Source of the DNA: Pontibacter indicus
Lineage (GTDB): Bacteria; Bacteroidota; Bacteroidia; Cytophagales; Hymenobacteraceae
DNA length: 64,000 nucleotides
Direction: 5' to 3'
NCBI RefSeq assembly: GCF_900156345.1
Contig: NZ_FTPP01000001.1
Coordinates: forward strand, 186,001-250,000
A model generated the notes under the pieces. That model made no database searches. It had not been told where the DNA came from and saw only the letters and a list, made by a program, of their open reading frames with translations. Below are positions 1-8,184 of the stretch, piece after piece (the stretch's first letter is position 1; the number at the start of each line of letters is the position of its first letter). A program made the position numbers and the translations under genes.

Positions 1-1240
1 AATCAGTGTTAGACACCAGGTGCTTCTTTTCGCACGGGCTGCCCGGCTTTCCTTTTTCGATGCGAGCTAGTGTGAGCGCCTCAGAACTGGTGCCACGGAG
101 GGAGTTGAACGGTACGCCCAGCGGGGAGATCGGGCTCAGGTATAGGTCTTCTTTTTTCGCGCGCGCCAGCTTCTCCATGGTTTCCGCATCCACCGTAGTG
201 GCTTCGGGTACGAGCAAAAAAGGTGTGCCCCAGCCGGCGGCGTCCATACCGTAGTGCTCCAGCAAAAAGCTGTGTTCATCTGCTGTGCCGATGCCGCCCT
301 GCACCGTGATGTGCATGGTGGGCGCCTTGTCAGGTATAACATAGCCTTTGGCTGCAAGGCTGCTGCTGAACAAGGTATAGAGCTCGTCCTGCATGGCCTG
401 GCGGTTCTGCCTGAACTCTTCCAGAATCGGGCCGAGCAGGTAGCCGTCGGTAGCAAAGGCGTGGCCGCCGCAGTTCAGTCCGGACTCGATACGAAACTCC
501 GACACCCAAATGCCTTTTTTTGCCAGTATCTTTCCCTGCACAAAGGCCGAGCGGTAGTCGCTTACTTTAATCACCACTTGCTTTTGCAGGAAGCCGTTTT
601 TATCCGGGAAGAAGCAGGGGAACTGCTCGAGGTAACTGTAGAGGCGCATGTTCATACCTGCCGAAAAGATCACCGAAGCATGCACCGTGCTTTTTGCAAA
701 ACCACGCAAGGCCGCCAGGGCGTCGGAATATTCCGAAGGCAGCGGGTTGCCATCTTTGTCGTAATTGGTTTTGTCTAGCTTGGTCATGATGTTCACATCG
801 ATGCTTCCCGGTACCACGGCTTTCCTAAGCTCATCCTGCATGATCTTTTTCAGTTCCGGATTGCTGGTCTGCAGCATTTTTCGGTACATAGCCTTCAGCG
901 GAGTATTGTCAGGCAACAGCAGGAAATACTTGGTCAGGCGCGACTCCGAATCAAAGGGCTCTTGTTTCAGCGCCTCTACCTGCAGCTTCACGATGCGGTC
1001 GGCCAGGTTCAGGTAAGCCGTGATGCGGCGGGCGCGGTAGTCCTCTTCTTTCGTCGTAATGGGCGTGAACGGCTCCTGGTATACCTGGCTGTAGTACTCG
1101 CGCATCTGCTCGATCAGGGTGTCGTCGCTGAGCGAGACAACCGACGAAATACCATACTGCGCCACTTTCATGGGCGAGTCGATGGAAAAGGCCAACCCCA
1201 TAACCGGGATGTGGAAGGTGTGCGGTGTGTTTTTAATCAT
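1..1240 (-). CDS. Conserved Bacteroidota protein of unknown function, C-terminus cut by window edge
   Basis: An open frame of 413 codons starts with ATG at 1240 and runs to the left edge without a stop, so the C-terminus lies outside. The protein opens MIKNTPHTFHIPVMGLAFSI and continues with a segment rich in charged helices. Later blocks include VPGSIDVNIMTKLDKTNYDK, ESGLNCGGHAFATDGYLLGP and TVQGGIGTADEH. The start (HIPVMGLAFSIDSPMKVAQYG) and the Gly-rich stretch recall FMN-dependent TIM-barrel enzymes such as nitronate monooxygenases, but this is only a resemblance; I know the family mainly as a conserved uncharacterised protein of Bacteroidota. It lies 161 bp downstream of the proline dehydrogenase gene on the same strand, so co-transcription is possible. 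Codon use is that of a resident gene. Confidence 0.75.
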   Translation of the reverse strand, partial: MIKNTPHTFHIPVMGLAFSIDSPMKVAQYGISSVVSLSDDTLIEQMREYYSQVYQEPFTPITTKEEDYRARRITAYLNLADRIVKLQVEALKQEPFDSESRLTKYFLLLPDNTPLKAMYRKMLQTSNPELKKIMQDELRKAVVPGSIDVNIMTKLDKTNYDKDGNPLPSEYSDALAALRGFAKSTVHASVIFSAGMNMRLYSYLEQFPCFFPDKNGFLQKQVVIKVSDYRSAFVQGKILAKKGIWVSEFRIESGLNCGGHAFATDGYLLGPILEEFRQNRQAMQDELYTLFSSSLAAKGYVIPDKAPTMHITVQGGIGTADEHSFLLEHYGMDAAGWGTPFLLVPEATTVDAETMEKLARAKKEDLYLSPISPLGVPFNSLRGTSSEALTLARIEKGKPGSPCEKKHLVSNTD

Positions 1241-1290
1241 GAATGTAAGTGTGGTATCGGTTTGATTTTGTTTTACTTTATGCCCTTTCT

Positions 1291-1350
1291 GTCATTTCGA
1301 CTGAAGGGAGAAATCTGGAGCTTTCGCCTCCCTGGTGCCAGGTATAGCAT
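1291..1350. repeat. Intergenic repeat-like sequence ending in AGGTATAG
   Basis: The spacer between the two minus-strand genes contains GTCATTTCGACTGAAGGGAG (1291-1310) followed by AAATCT. This resembles short dispersed intergenic repeats of the GTCATTTCGAC...GGGAGAAATCT type common in Bacteroidota genomes. There is only one copy in this window, so the call rests on recollection of the family. An AGGTATAG word follows at 1340-1347. Confidence 0.4.
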
Positions 1351-1401
1351 TGTAGTGGCTGTAGCAATTCGCCTGCTATCATTTTCAGGGTCGGGGAGGG
1401 G

Positions 1402-2595
1402 TTAAAGCCCCCTTCGCTTCATCTCCGCCTCCAGCAACCTCAATTCTCTACCCATTTGCCCGGCAATCGATGTATTCTCCTCCGCCCGCCGGATCATGTA
1501 GGGCAGGGTGGTGGCCACGTCGCCGTAAGGCAGGTATTTGGACGCGTTGTAGCCTGCACTGGCCAGGTTGTAGGTCAGGTTGTCGCTCATGCCGTAGAGT
1601 TGCGAGAAGTGGATACGCTTATGGTGATCGGCTATACCTTGACGGTTGATCTGGTTGACGAGGTAGCGGGTGCTGGCCTCGTTGTGCGTGGCGGCGCAAA
1701 GCTCCACACGGTGCAGGTGCTGCAGGCAGATGTCAATGGCACCGTCGAAACTGCGGTCGGTGTCGGCCTTCACAGTAAAGACCGGACAAGGATAACCCTG
1801 CGCAGCAGCCCGTTCCTGCTCTTTCTCGATGTAGGCCCCGCGCACGATCTTGATGCCCAGTATCACGTCATAGCCTTCGCTTCTTTTGAGCAAATCAGTG
1901 AGGTAGGCGATACGGTCGGTGCGGTACATTTGCAGCGTGTTGAAGATCACGGCACGGCGCTCGTTGTAGCGCAGCATCATCTTCTCGGCCAGCTCGTCCA
2001 TGGGCTGTTGCAGCCAGCTCTCCTCGGCGTCAAGATATACCGTGATGTTGGCTTCGTAGGCGGCCTTGCAGATTAGGTCCAGGCGATTCTCTGTTCGCTG
2101 AAAAGCGGCCTGTTCTTCTGAAGTCAGCGGCGTGCCTTCCTGCAGTTTTTCAAATATCTCACGGGAACCTATACCTGTCAGCTTTACGCTGATGTAAGGG
2201 ATCTCGCCTGTTACTTTCGCCAGCCGGATGTTGCGCATGATCTCGTCGAGCACGTGGTCGAAACCGGCTTCGTCCTCCTTGGCCTCGGCGGCGTAGTCGA
2301 GCACGGTGTATACCCGGGCATTGGCCATACGGCGGATGGCGCGCTGCGCCTGCTGTGCTGTTTCGCCCCCGCAGAAGTGGCTGTAAATGGTGCCCTTTAC
2401 CAGCCCCTTAATCGGAAGCCCTAATTTGATAGCCCAGATGGAGGCGATGCCGCCCAGCTTGACCAGAGTGGGTTTGCCCATCATCTTGAAAAGGAAGTGG
2501 GCGAGTTTGAGCTCTTTGTCCGTCTTGGTGCTAAAGGCGATCTTCAGGTCGTTCGGATCGAAGGTGCTGGTCGGTTTTACAGTGGTCGTATTCAT
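1402..2595 (-). CDS. Proline dehydrogenase (monofunctional)
   Basis: A 397-residue FAD-dependent proline dehydrogenase that would oxidise proline to pyrroline-5-carboxylate and pass electrons to the quinone pool. The barrel signatures are visible: YISVKLTGIG, YLDAEESW, ILGIKIVRGAYIEKE, ELCAATHNEAS and a C-terminal YLPYGDVATTLPYMIRRAEEN with the paired arginines typical of substrate carboxylate binding. The length fits the single-domain enzyme; there is no aldehyde dehydrogenase part as in bifunctional PutA. The start at 2595 (MNTTTVKPTSTFDPNDL) is the first ATG of the frame. It is divergent from the thioredoxin-like gene at 2969, with a 373 bp shared upstream region. Confidence 0.93.
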   Translation of the reverse strand: MNTTTVKPTSTFDPNDLKIAFSTKTDKELKLAHFLFKMMGKPTLVKLGGIASIWAIKLGLPIKGLVKGTIYSHFCGGETAQQAQRAIRRMANARVYTVLDYAAEAKEDEAGFDHVLDEIMRNIRLAKVTGEIPYISVKLTGIGSREIFEKLQEGTPLTSEEQAAFQRTENRLDLICKAAYEANITVYLDAEESWLQQPMDELAEKMMLRYNERRAVIFNTLQMYRTDRIAYLTDLLKRSEGYDVILGIKIVRGAYIEKEQERAAAQGYPCPVFTVKADTDRSFDGAIDICLQHLHRVELCAATHNEASTRYLVNQINRQGIADHHKRIHFSQLYGMSDNLTYNLASAGYNASKYLPYGDVATTLPYMIRRAEENTSIAGQMGRELRLLEAEMKRRGL

Positions 2596-2834
2596 GCGTG
2601 TTGCATTTCTTCGGATGGATGTGTTTCTGATTCAGGTATAGCAGATTGTTTAGCCAGTAAAGTGCGGCGCAGCGGTACAGTTAACCGGGCAATGCCCGGC
2701 ATTGTTTTAGATGAAGAATGGGCGCGTGGGCTCCCATAAATCCGTTGCAGCATGGCACGACAATTTAAGCTTGGATGAAGGCACAAGTTAGGTCCGATCC
2801 CACACCGCAGAAATGAGCATCGTTAGTCTAAATA

Positions 2835-2848
2835 ATGACATAGATCAT
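2835..2848. promoter_or_regulatory. Candidate CRP/FNR-family operator (distal)
   Basis: ATGACATAGATCAT shows the ATGA-N6-TCAT dyad, which contains the TGA-N6-TCA core shared by CRP and FNR sites. It lies 120 bp upstream of the thioredoxin-like gene and is followed by a second box 56 bp downstream. It is one of four such boxes noticed in promoters between 2.8 and 25.4 kb. Confidence 0.5.
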
Positions 2849-2904
2849 TTTCTATGCTTTTGTTTTTACAGCTGATTTAAGGTGTGTTAAATATTGAAAG
2901 CGAG

Positions 2905-2916
2905 TGACTTAAATCA
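2905..2916. promoter_or_regulatory. Candidate CRP/FNR-family operator (proximal)
   Basis: TGACTTAAATCA (TGA-N6-TCA) ends 52 bp before the ATG of the thioredoxin-like gene, a suitable position for activation of that gene. It follows the similar box at 2835-2848. Binding is an inference from the dyad and its position. Confidence 0.5.
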
Positions 2917-2968
2917 TTTTATGTAGGGTGGGAAAAGGGTAGAATTGCATGAAATTTAATTTAAACCC

Positions 2969-3613
2969 ATGAATACCCCCGATTCACTCACACCTGAACT
3001 TATCAATCCGCTGACGTACCAGAGTTACAGGAAGCTGATGGAGGAATATGTAGCCAAAGGACTGACCACAGGACCAGAGCAGACCGAAGAGCGCATCGCT
3101 TTTACCAAGCTTAACCTGCAGCGCATGAAGCGCGTGGAGAAGCAATTCAAAATAGATCCGGAGTTGCTGACAGCCCTGCAACAGCCGCGTACGGAGTGGC
3201 ATTGGATCGTGTTGGTAGAGTCGTGGTGCGGGGACGGTGCGCAGCAGCTGCCGGCGCTGGCCGCCATTGCCGAGGCCGTGCCCACCATCGAGCTGACCAT
3301 CATTCTACGCGACGAAAACCCGGCCTGGATGGACACCTGCCTCACCAATGGAAGCCGTGCTATACCTAAGTTGATCTGCCTGAACGCCGAAACGAACGAG
3401 CGGCTCTTTACCTGGGGGCCGCGGCCGCTGGCCATACTGGAGGAGTTGCTGCAGTTCCGGGAGAAATACCCGAACGCGGCGAAAGAAGACATTCATACCT
3501 TGGTGCACACCCTCTATGCCCAGGACCGCAGCCGAGCGCTGCAGCAGAATTTGCTGCGGCTGGTACAGCATACCTTGACTGTGAAAGAAGGGGAGCAGGA
3601 GGTTGTGTCTTAG
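2969..3613 (+). CDS. Thioredoxin-family protein with single-cysteine WCGD site
   Basis: A 214-residue cytoplasmic protein with no signal peptide. After an alpha-helical N-terminal part (residues 1-75), a thioredoxin-fold segment follows: WIVLVESWCGDGAQQLPAL (about 80-97), then a beta-strand/cis-Pro region SRAIPKLI. The usual CxxC is reduced to C87-G-D-G, so a classical dithiol-disulfide exchange is unlikely; such WCGD proteins are a recognised thioredoxin-like group in Bacteroidota with no firmly known substrate. Two CRP/FNR-like boxes upstream, and the neighbouring small exported protein and COX1-like gene, place it with the respiratory or nitrosative-stress genes of this window. ATG at 2969 follows an A/T-rich leader without a Shine-Dalgarno. 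Confidence 0.85.
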   Translation: MNTPDSLTPELINPLTYQSYRKLMEEYVAKGLTTGPEQTEERIAFTKLNLQRMKRVEKQFKIDPELLTALQQPRTEWHWIVLVESWCGDGAQQLPALAAIAEAVPTIELTIILRDENPAWMDTCLTNGSRAIPKLICLNAETNERLFTWGPRPLAILEELLQFREKYPNAAKEDIHTLVHTLYAQDRSRALQQNLLRLVQHTLTVKEGEQEVVS

Positions 3614-3672
3614 CTTTGCCCGGTGCTTTTAGCAAAGGCCTTTTAAGCAGCGTGTGAATAGACGAAGGAATT

Positions 3673-3742
3673 TTGACATACAGTCAAAGGACAAAAGATG
3701 TGTGATCTGTAGCATCTGGCACCATGCGACTTTTGTCCTTTG
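3673..3742. repeat. Inverted repeat with 13-bp arms upstream of the 3777 gene
   Basis: CAAAGGACAAAAG (3685-3697) pairs exactly with CTTTTGTCCTTTG (3730-3742) across a 32-nt loop. The same CTTTTGTCCTTTG word recurs before nadB (17975-17987). Overlapping it on the left is TTGACATACAGTCAA (3673-3687), a dyad with a 5-nt centre. The right arm contains GACTTTTGTC, which is also the core of the operator-like site at 14363. It could be a regulatory stem or a small dispersed repeat. Confidence 0.55.
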
Positions 3743-3776
3743 TTAAACAGTTAGTAAAACCCTTAAAAAACTTACT

Positions 3777-4223
3777 ATGAAATTGATGATTATGGCCATT
3801 TTGCTGGCTAGCCTCACCTCGATGTGTGGCACAGAGCGCGATCTGGAAACAGAGCATACCGAAGTGATTCACGAAGAGCATCCGCAGGAGCTTGCCCTGA
3901 ACGGCACCGAGCGCTGGAAAGCCGATGAGCCAACCAACCGTCACATGGCCCAGTTACAGGGTATGGTACAGGAGTTCAACGCACAGGCAGAGCATACCTC
4001 AGCGGGAGCTTACAACGATCTGGGTCAGGCCATGAAGGCGGAGATGCAACAGCTTTTCAAGGACTGCCGCATGAAGGGACCCGATCACGACATGCTGCAC
4101 GTATACCTGATGCCGCTGGTGGAGGACGTGAACCTGCTGGCCGGCAATGACGAGCATCAGTCAGAAGAAGCCTTTGCACGGGTGAGTGCACGACTGAAGG
4201 AATATAACCAGTACTTTGAATAA
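3777..4223 (+). CDS. Small exported or lipoprotein-like protein of unknown function
   Basis: A 148-residue protein with a short hydrophobic N-terminus (MKLMIMAILLASLTSMCGTE). The cysteine at residue 17 could be a lipidation site, but the preceding residues (T-S-M-C) are not a good lipobox, so a lipoprotein is only possible. The mature part is polar, mainly helical and rich in His, Glu and Met (for example HTEVIHEEHPQE and MKGPDHDMLHVYLMPLVED), which suggests a four-helix, perhaps metal- or heme-associated fold. I do not recognise a family. Its stop is 3 bp before the next gene start, so it is translated with the COX1-like gene at 4227. Confidence 0.8.
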   Translation: MKLMIMAILLASLTSMCGTERDLETEHTEVIHEEHPQELALNGTERWKADEPTNRHMAQLQGMVQEFNAQAEHTSAGAYNDLGQAMKAEMQQLFKDCRMKGPDHDMLHVYLMPLVEDVNLLAGNDEHQSEEAFARVSARLKEYNQYFE

Positions 4224-4226
4224 ACG

Positions 4227-5519
4227 ATGACAGAGGTCAGGGAAAGGCTGCAGCAGCTACCACACATTGAACAGGATACCCTGATGCGGGCGCGGCTTGC
4301 GCTGGGGTATTTTGTGCTGGTGGCCATGCTGGGCCTTTTTCTGCGCTGGCTCATGGTGTCGCCCATTGTGGGCATCAACTTTAAATATTTCCTGCACGCG
4401 CACTCGCATGTGGCTTTGCTAGGCTGGCTCTACTGCGCCTTTTTTGCGGCGCTGCTTTACATTTTTCCAGCGGTGACGGCTGAGGCTCGAAAGTCCTTCC
4501 GACGGCAGTTTTTCCTGACGCAGGTATCGGTGCTGGGCATGCTGTTCACGTTCCCGGTACAGGGCTATGCGCTCTTTTCCATCATCTTCTCGACGATGCA
4601 CATTCTGCTCAGCTACTGGTTTGCCCGCAGCTACTGGCGCCATGTGCAGCTGAATGTCGACACCGGCACGCACACCACTTCCCTGAAATACATCGGGGCG
4701 GCCTTGCTGTTTATGGTGGTGTCTTCCATCGGTCCCTGGGCCATGGGGCCGATTATGGCGAAAGGCATCATTGGCGGCGAACTCTACTACTCGGCCATCT
4801 ATTTTTACCTGCACTTCCAGTACAACGGCTGGTTTACCTTTGCCGTGCTCGGCTTGCTGTTCTGGTTTCTGGAGCGCCACCACATTGCGTTCAACCGCCG
4901 CTGGGCTATGCGGGCTTTCTGGCTCCTGGCGCTGGCCTGTCTGCCTGCCTATTCGCTGTCGGTGCTCTGGACCCAGCCTGCGGACTGGGTATACGCCATC
5001 GGGTATGTGTCGGTAGCCATGCAAGTGGCGGGCCTGCTATACCTGGCAAAAGTAGTGTGGCAGGTATGGGTAGAAACCGTGCTGTTGCTCAAGCCCTGGG
5101 TGCGGGCCTTGGTAGGTATGGCGCTGTTCTTTTTCGTGCTGAAACTGGCCCTGCAAACCGCCTCCGCTTTCCCGTACATGGCCGACCTGGCCTACAAACT
5201 CCGCTACTTCATCATCGGCTACCTGCACCTGTCCCTGCTCGGTTTTGTTTCGCTCTTCGTGCTGGGCTTCCTGTTGCAGCAAGGCCTCTACCGAATGGGC
5301 AGGTATGGCGGTATCGGGCTGGCGCTTTTCCTGATGGGCTTTTTCGCTACGGAATTAATACTGTTCGGGCAGGGCACCCTGCTCTGGCTGGGGCTGAGAG
5401 CTTTGCTTGATTTCAATTGGCTGATGTTCTGGGCGAGTGTGCCCATGCCGCTGGGGTTGGGGATGTTGTTTTTGGGGCAAAAGGGGTTGAGGGTGAGTGG
5501 GGTGGGAAGGATTGTCTGA
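4227..5519 (+). CDS. Heme-copper-oxidase subunit I-like integral membrane protein
   Basis: A 430-residue, very hydrophobic protein with about twelve predicted membrane spans. Conserved-looking intramembrane histidines resemble those of COX1/NorB-like proteins: FLHAHSHVALLGW (H57, H59, H61), STMHILLSYW (H125), YFYLHFQYNGW (H196) and GYLHLSLLGF (H334). The HPEVY and paired-histidine copper site of true oxidases was not seen, so catalytic turnover is not established. Related proteins occur next to NO-detoxification genes in Bacteroidota; a role in NO reduction or heme/copper handling is inferred from context. It is 3 bp downstream of the small exported protein gene. A second protein of this general type is encoded at 14664. 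Confidence 0.8.
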   Translation: MTEVRERLQQLPHIEQDTLMRARLALGYFVLVAMLGLFLRWLMVSPIVGINFKYFLHAHSHVALLGWLYCAFFAALLYIFPAVTAEARKSFRRQFFLTQVSVLGMLFTFPVQGYALFSIIFSTMHILLSYWFARSYWRHVQLNVDTGTHTTSLKYIGAALLFMVVSSIGPWAMGPIMAKGIIGGELYYSAIYFYLHFQYNGWFTFAVLGLLFWFLERHHIAFNRRWAMRAFWLLALACLPAYSLSVLWTQPADWVYAIGYVSVAMQVAGLLYLAKVVWQVWVETVLLLKPWVRALVGMALFFFVLKLALQTASAFPYMADLAYKLRYFIIGYLHLSLLGFVSLFVLGFLLQQGLYRMGRYGGIGLALFLMGFFATELILFGQGTLLWLGLRALLDFNWLMFWASVPMPLGLGMLFLGQKGLRVSGVGRIV

Positions 5520-5549
5520 ATCAGGGTTTACGGGATTAATTATGTAAAT

Positions 5550-5609
5550 AAGCTGCAAACTAAATCACAAGTTCGGTCTTAGCGTAACTTGTGACTTAGT
5601 TTGCAGCTT
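5550..5609. terminator. Long hairpin between convergent genes
   Basis: Two 24-nt arms (5550-5573 and 5586-5609) match in 23 positions, with one G-T-compatible mismatch, around a 12-nt loop. The hairpin lies between the plus-strand COX1-like gene and the minus-strand SEC-C gene, where a bidirectional terminator is expected. There is no T-run immediately after the stem, and the arms are long for an intrinsic terminator, so an attachment or repeat function for the neighbouring foreign-looking gene is an alternative. Confidence 0.55.
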
Positions 5610-5752
5610 AAAAGAGTTCTCGTTATTTAATTGCATTCCATACTTTATTGGAAGAATTAACTATCTGTAACGGATGTGTTCTTAAATTATGCGAGGCGCA
5701 ACACTTCTTATGTAGCATGTTAAAGATATTATTACCAAAACAGGCTTTTATT

Positions 5753-7909
5753 TTAGGCTGAACAACATCTTTTATACTTTTTACCACTGCCACATGGACA
5801 CTTATCATTTCGTCCAGTCTTTTTCTTCTTACTAGGCATAGTTGGGGAATTGAACTTACCGTTAAAGTTTTGGGATGTGGGTAAATCTTTGACAAGCTCA
5901 TCCATTTCGGCTGAGTGAACCCACTTATAACATAAGTTTATTCCTAATTTTATCTTTGGGGTATTTGGTCCAATACATAAGCCATACCAAGAGTTTGTTT
6001 TTTGAGCATATTTTCTAAGTCGGCAGTGGGAATCTAGGCGGGATATTGCAACAGATGGATGGTCATTGTTACAATGAATTATCAAACCAAAGTCAGAATC
6101 AATGAATGTTTGCGTAAACGAATGGTTTTGGCCATCTTCTTTACACAACTTAATAATGCGAGATATCCCATCATTTAACATTTCAATAGCTTCACTACTT
6201 ATTGAAAGCAGCATAAACCCTAAATCTACAACAGATGGATCTTCAAGATTATTAATTTCTTTAATTAATTGGTCAAAAGGGGTGCCCTCATATTTAGTTA
6301 AAATACCTTCGGGTGTAGAGATACCCTGTATTCCCTCTCGTCTAGTAAGCATTGCAAGATCAAGCTCAACAGACAAATCATCTTCAAGATGCATCATTGA
6401 ATACTGATCATCCATCCAAAGATTGTTTTTAAGATGGTGAGATAAGATTGTTAGCTCGTGAGTAGAAAAAATTTTATCACCGTAAGATGTTCTTCTATTG
6501 ATATAACTTAGTAGATGTAGTGGAGACTGCAACATCTCAGTCATAACGTCAAGCAAAAAGACGTCCATTACAAATGGTGATTTTATTATTTCAGTTGTAT
6601 TGAACTTTAAAAACTGTCTTGCTTGGAAAGAAAGTGCTGGATAATGCTCAGAGATAATACAGAATGGATAAATTTCTTTGAATTCTCGTTTGATATCTAG
6701 TTCGTTTCCTTGGTTATCATAGAGCTTATGATTTTTATCAATCAATAAATCTGAGCATAAAAATGCTTGATCATAAGCATTCTGAACAGCCTTTTTAAAA
6801 TCATCTTGTAAGACATTGTCATTACCCTTACGTGCCGCGATTGTGAGCTTCTTCGATTTCGCCTGTAATACAATAGCTCTATTAGCAAATACTACTAATA
6901 CATCAATTTCACCAGCTAACGTCTTTTTAGAAGTATAAATGTTGACATTTAAAAATACTCTATTTGCTCCGAACACAAGTTTTAAGCGCTCCGCAGAAAA
7001 TGCTTCAGCAAATTCACCGCGGTGCTGCATTGCAGTTTGTCTGTATTCTTTGTCATCGTGTAACCAGAAAAATGGAGTTTCATAAAGTGCCTGCATTAAA
7101 CTGTATATTTGAAACAGCAAATATTCTTCTCCTGGTAATTTGATTATTGGGTATGCATTTTTAGGGTTGAAGTCATCTAAAGAATTGAATTCATATAAGT
7201 CGGTTGACACAAACGATTCAAGTACATTTCTTACAGTACTAATTTCAATATTTGCAACTTTACTTACTTCCTCTGCGGTAAATTTGAAAGCTGAAAGAAA
7301 ACTCCTCTCATCTGGATGCTTATCCATCAACTGAAGCATTTCAAAATTGAGCTTTACGTTTTGGAGAAGCTGGATAGAAGTTACAACATCAATAGCATGC
7401 TGTATTGAGAATCCCTTCTTCACTAGAAACCAGTCATTATCATTGTGATATTTTAAGTATGAAAGATCTCTGTGTTGAAAGTGATATGCAGATTCTCCCC
7501 CATAGAATATAGGTTCTCTCAATAAAGCGCCTTTATTAAACGGATTAAAGTCTTTATCTCCTAGCATATCAGGATTAAAGATATCTTCCATAGTGGGCAT
7601 CATGGATTGATGAAGCTCTTTCAATAAGATATCTGTTGTACTTATTAGGTAGTTTAAGACATCAAGTGGGGGCAATTCTGTATTTAGATTTCCTTTGCAG
7701 GCGAGTCCTATTAGAGTTGATATTTCTGTTCTAATTAATTTATCAGAAGAAAGTTTCTCTAAAATATCATTTGCAGTTACTGTATCACCATGCTCTACTG
7801 TATTGTCACGAAAACATAAGTATGCAATAGCATGAACATAACCGGGAGAAGCACACAATTTAGCTAAATCAGAGAATACTTCAGATTCTTTTCTTCGTTG
7901 TTTTACCAT
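5753..7909 (-). CDS. SEC-C motif protein with PD-(D/E)XK-like nuclease core
   Basis: A 718-residue protein. The last 20 residues (GRNDKCPCGSGKKYKRCCSA) form a SEC-C zinc-binding motif as in SecA. In the middle, GEIDVLVVFANRAIVLQAKS (about 333-352) looks like the core of a restriction-endonuclease fold: D336 and K351 are in place, while the acidic residue before the lysine is Gln349 (QAK instead of ExK). A helical region with an HTH-like segment (FTAEEVSKVANIEISTVRNV, about 210-229) precedes it. The function is unknown; defence or nucleic-acid quality control are possibilities. The gene is AT-rich compared with both neighbours, stands alone, and lacks the GGTATA words found in nearly all flanking genes, which argues for recent transfer. 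Confidence 0.85.
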   Translation of the reverse strand: MVKQRRKESEVFSDLAKLCASPGYVHAIAYLCFRDNTVEHGDTVTANDILEKLSSDKLIRTEISTLIGLACKGNLNTELPPLDVLNYLISTTDILLKELHQSMMPTMEDIFNPDMLGDKDFNPFNKGALLREPIFYGGESAYHFQHRDLSYLKYHNDNDWFLVKKGFSIQHAIDVVTSIQLLQNVKLNFEMLQLMDKHPDERSFLSAFKFTAEEVSKVANIEISTVRNVLESFVSTDLYEFNSLDDFNPKNAYPIIKLPGEEYLLFQIYSLMQALYETPFFWLHDDKEYRQTAMQHRGEFAEAFSAERLKLVFGANRVFLNVNIYTSKKTLAGEIDVLVVFANRAIVLQAKSKKLTIAARKGNDNVLQDDFKKAVQNAYDQAFLCSDLLIDKNHKLYDNQGNELDIKREFKEIYPFCIISEHYPALSFQARQFLKFNTTEIIKSPFVMDVFLLDVMTEMLQSPLHLLSYINRRTSYGDKIFSTHELTILSHHLKNNLWMDDQYSMMHLEDDLSVELDLAMLTRREGIQGISTPEGILTKYEGTPFDQLIKEINNLEDPSVVDLGFMLLSISSEAIEMLNDGISRIIKLCKEDGQNHSFTQTFIDSDFGLIIHCNNDHPSVAISRLDSHCRLRKYAQKTNSWYGLCIGPNTPKIKLGINLCYKWVHSAEMDELVKDLPTSQNFNGKFNSPTMPSKKKKTGRNDKCPCGSGKKYKRCCSA

Positions 7910-8120
7910 AAGGTATTCTAAATGAAATTGTAGGAAATTTATAAATACTATATCATTTATGCACGTTTATTAATACTACTTAGAGTAGTCTCCAAGACAT
8001 CAAAATGGTATAAATGCAAAGCTAGTGTTGTGTGTTATCCTTTTTCTGAGTCTCCCTTGTACTTACCATCTGCATTTAAAGAAACTAATATAGCCCTTTT
8101 CCTATAATCCCCTATTACCC

Positions 8121-8166
8121 CCCAAACAAAAAAAACAGGAGCGCCTAGACCCAGACGCTCCTGTTT
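8121..8166 (-). terminator. Intrinsic terminator of nrdJ
   Basis: AAACAGGAGCG (8133-8143) pairs with CGCTCCTGTTT (8156-8166). Read on the minus strand, the stem is followed by a T-rich tract (complement of the A-run at 8124-8135), and it lies just after the nrdJ stop at 8185. Confidence 0.85.
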
Positions 8167-8184
8167 CATTTCCACTCAACTCTC

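Larger units (their letters stand above)
2596..2968. other. Divergent intergenic region with two CRP/FNR-type boxes
   Basis: This 373 bp spacer separates proline dehydrogenase from the thioredoxin-like gene. It has no convincing gene; short frames here are chance readings. It holds an AGGTATAG word near 2634 and two TGA-N6-TCA boxes in its right half, listed separately. No clear TTG/TAnnTTTG promoter could be assigned by eye. Confidence 0.6.

Noticed and set aside
1456..2076. 206-codon plus-strand frame opposite proline dehydrogenase
   Set aside because: Mirror frame of a recognised gene, without family resemblance or promoter context.
3673..3687. TTGACATACAGTCAA as a further CRP/FNR operator
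   Set aside because: The half-sites TGA and TCA are separated by 7 bases instead of 6, so it does not fit the CRP/FNR spacing; kept only as part of the repeat annotation.
3777..3830. Firm lipoprotein call for the 148-residue protein
   Set aside because: The residues before Cys17 (T-S-M) do not make an acceptable lipobox.
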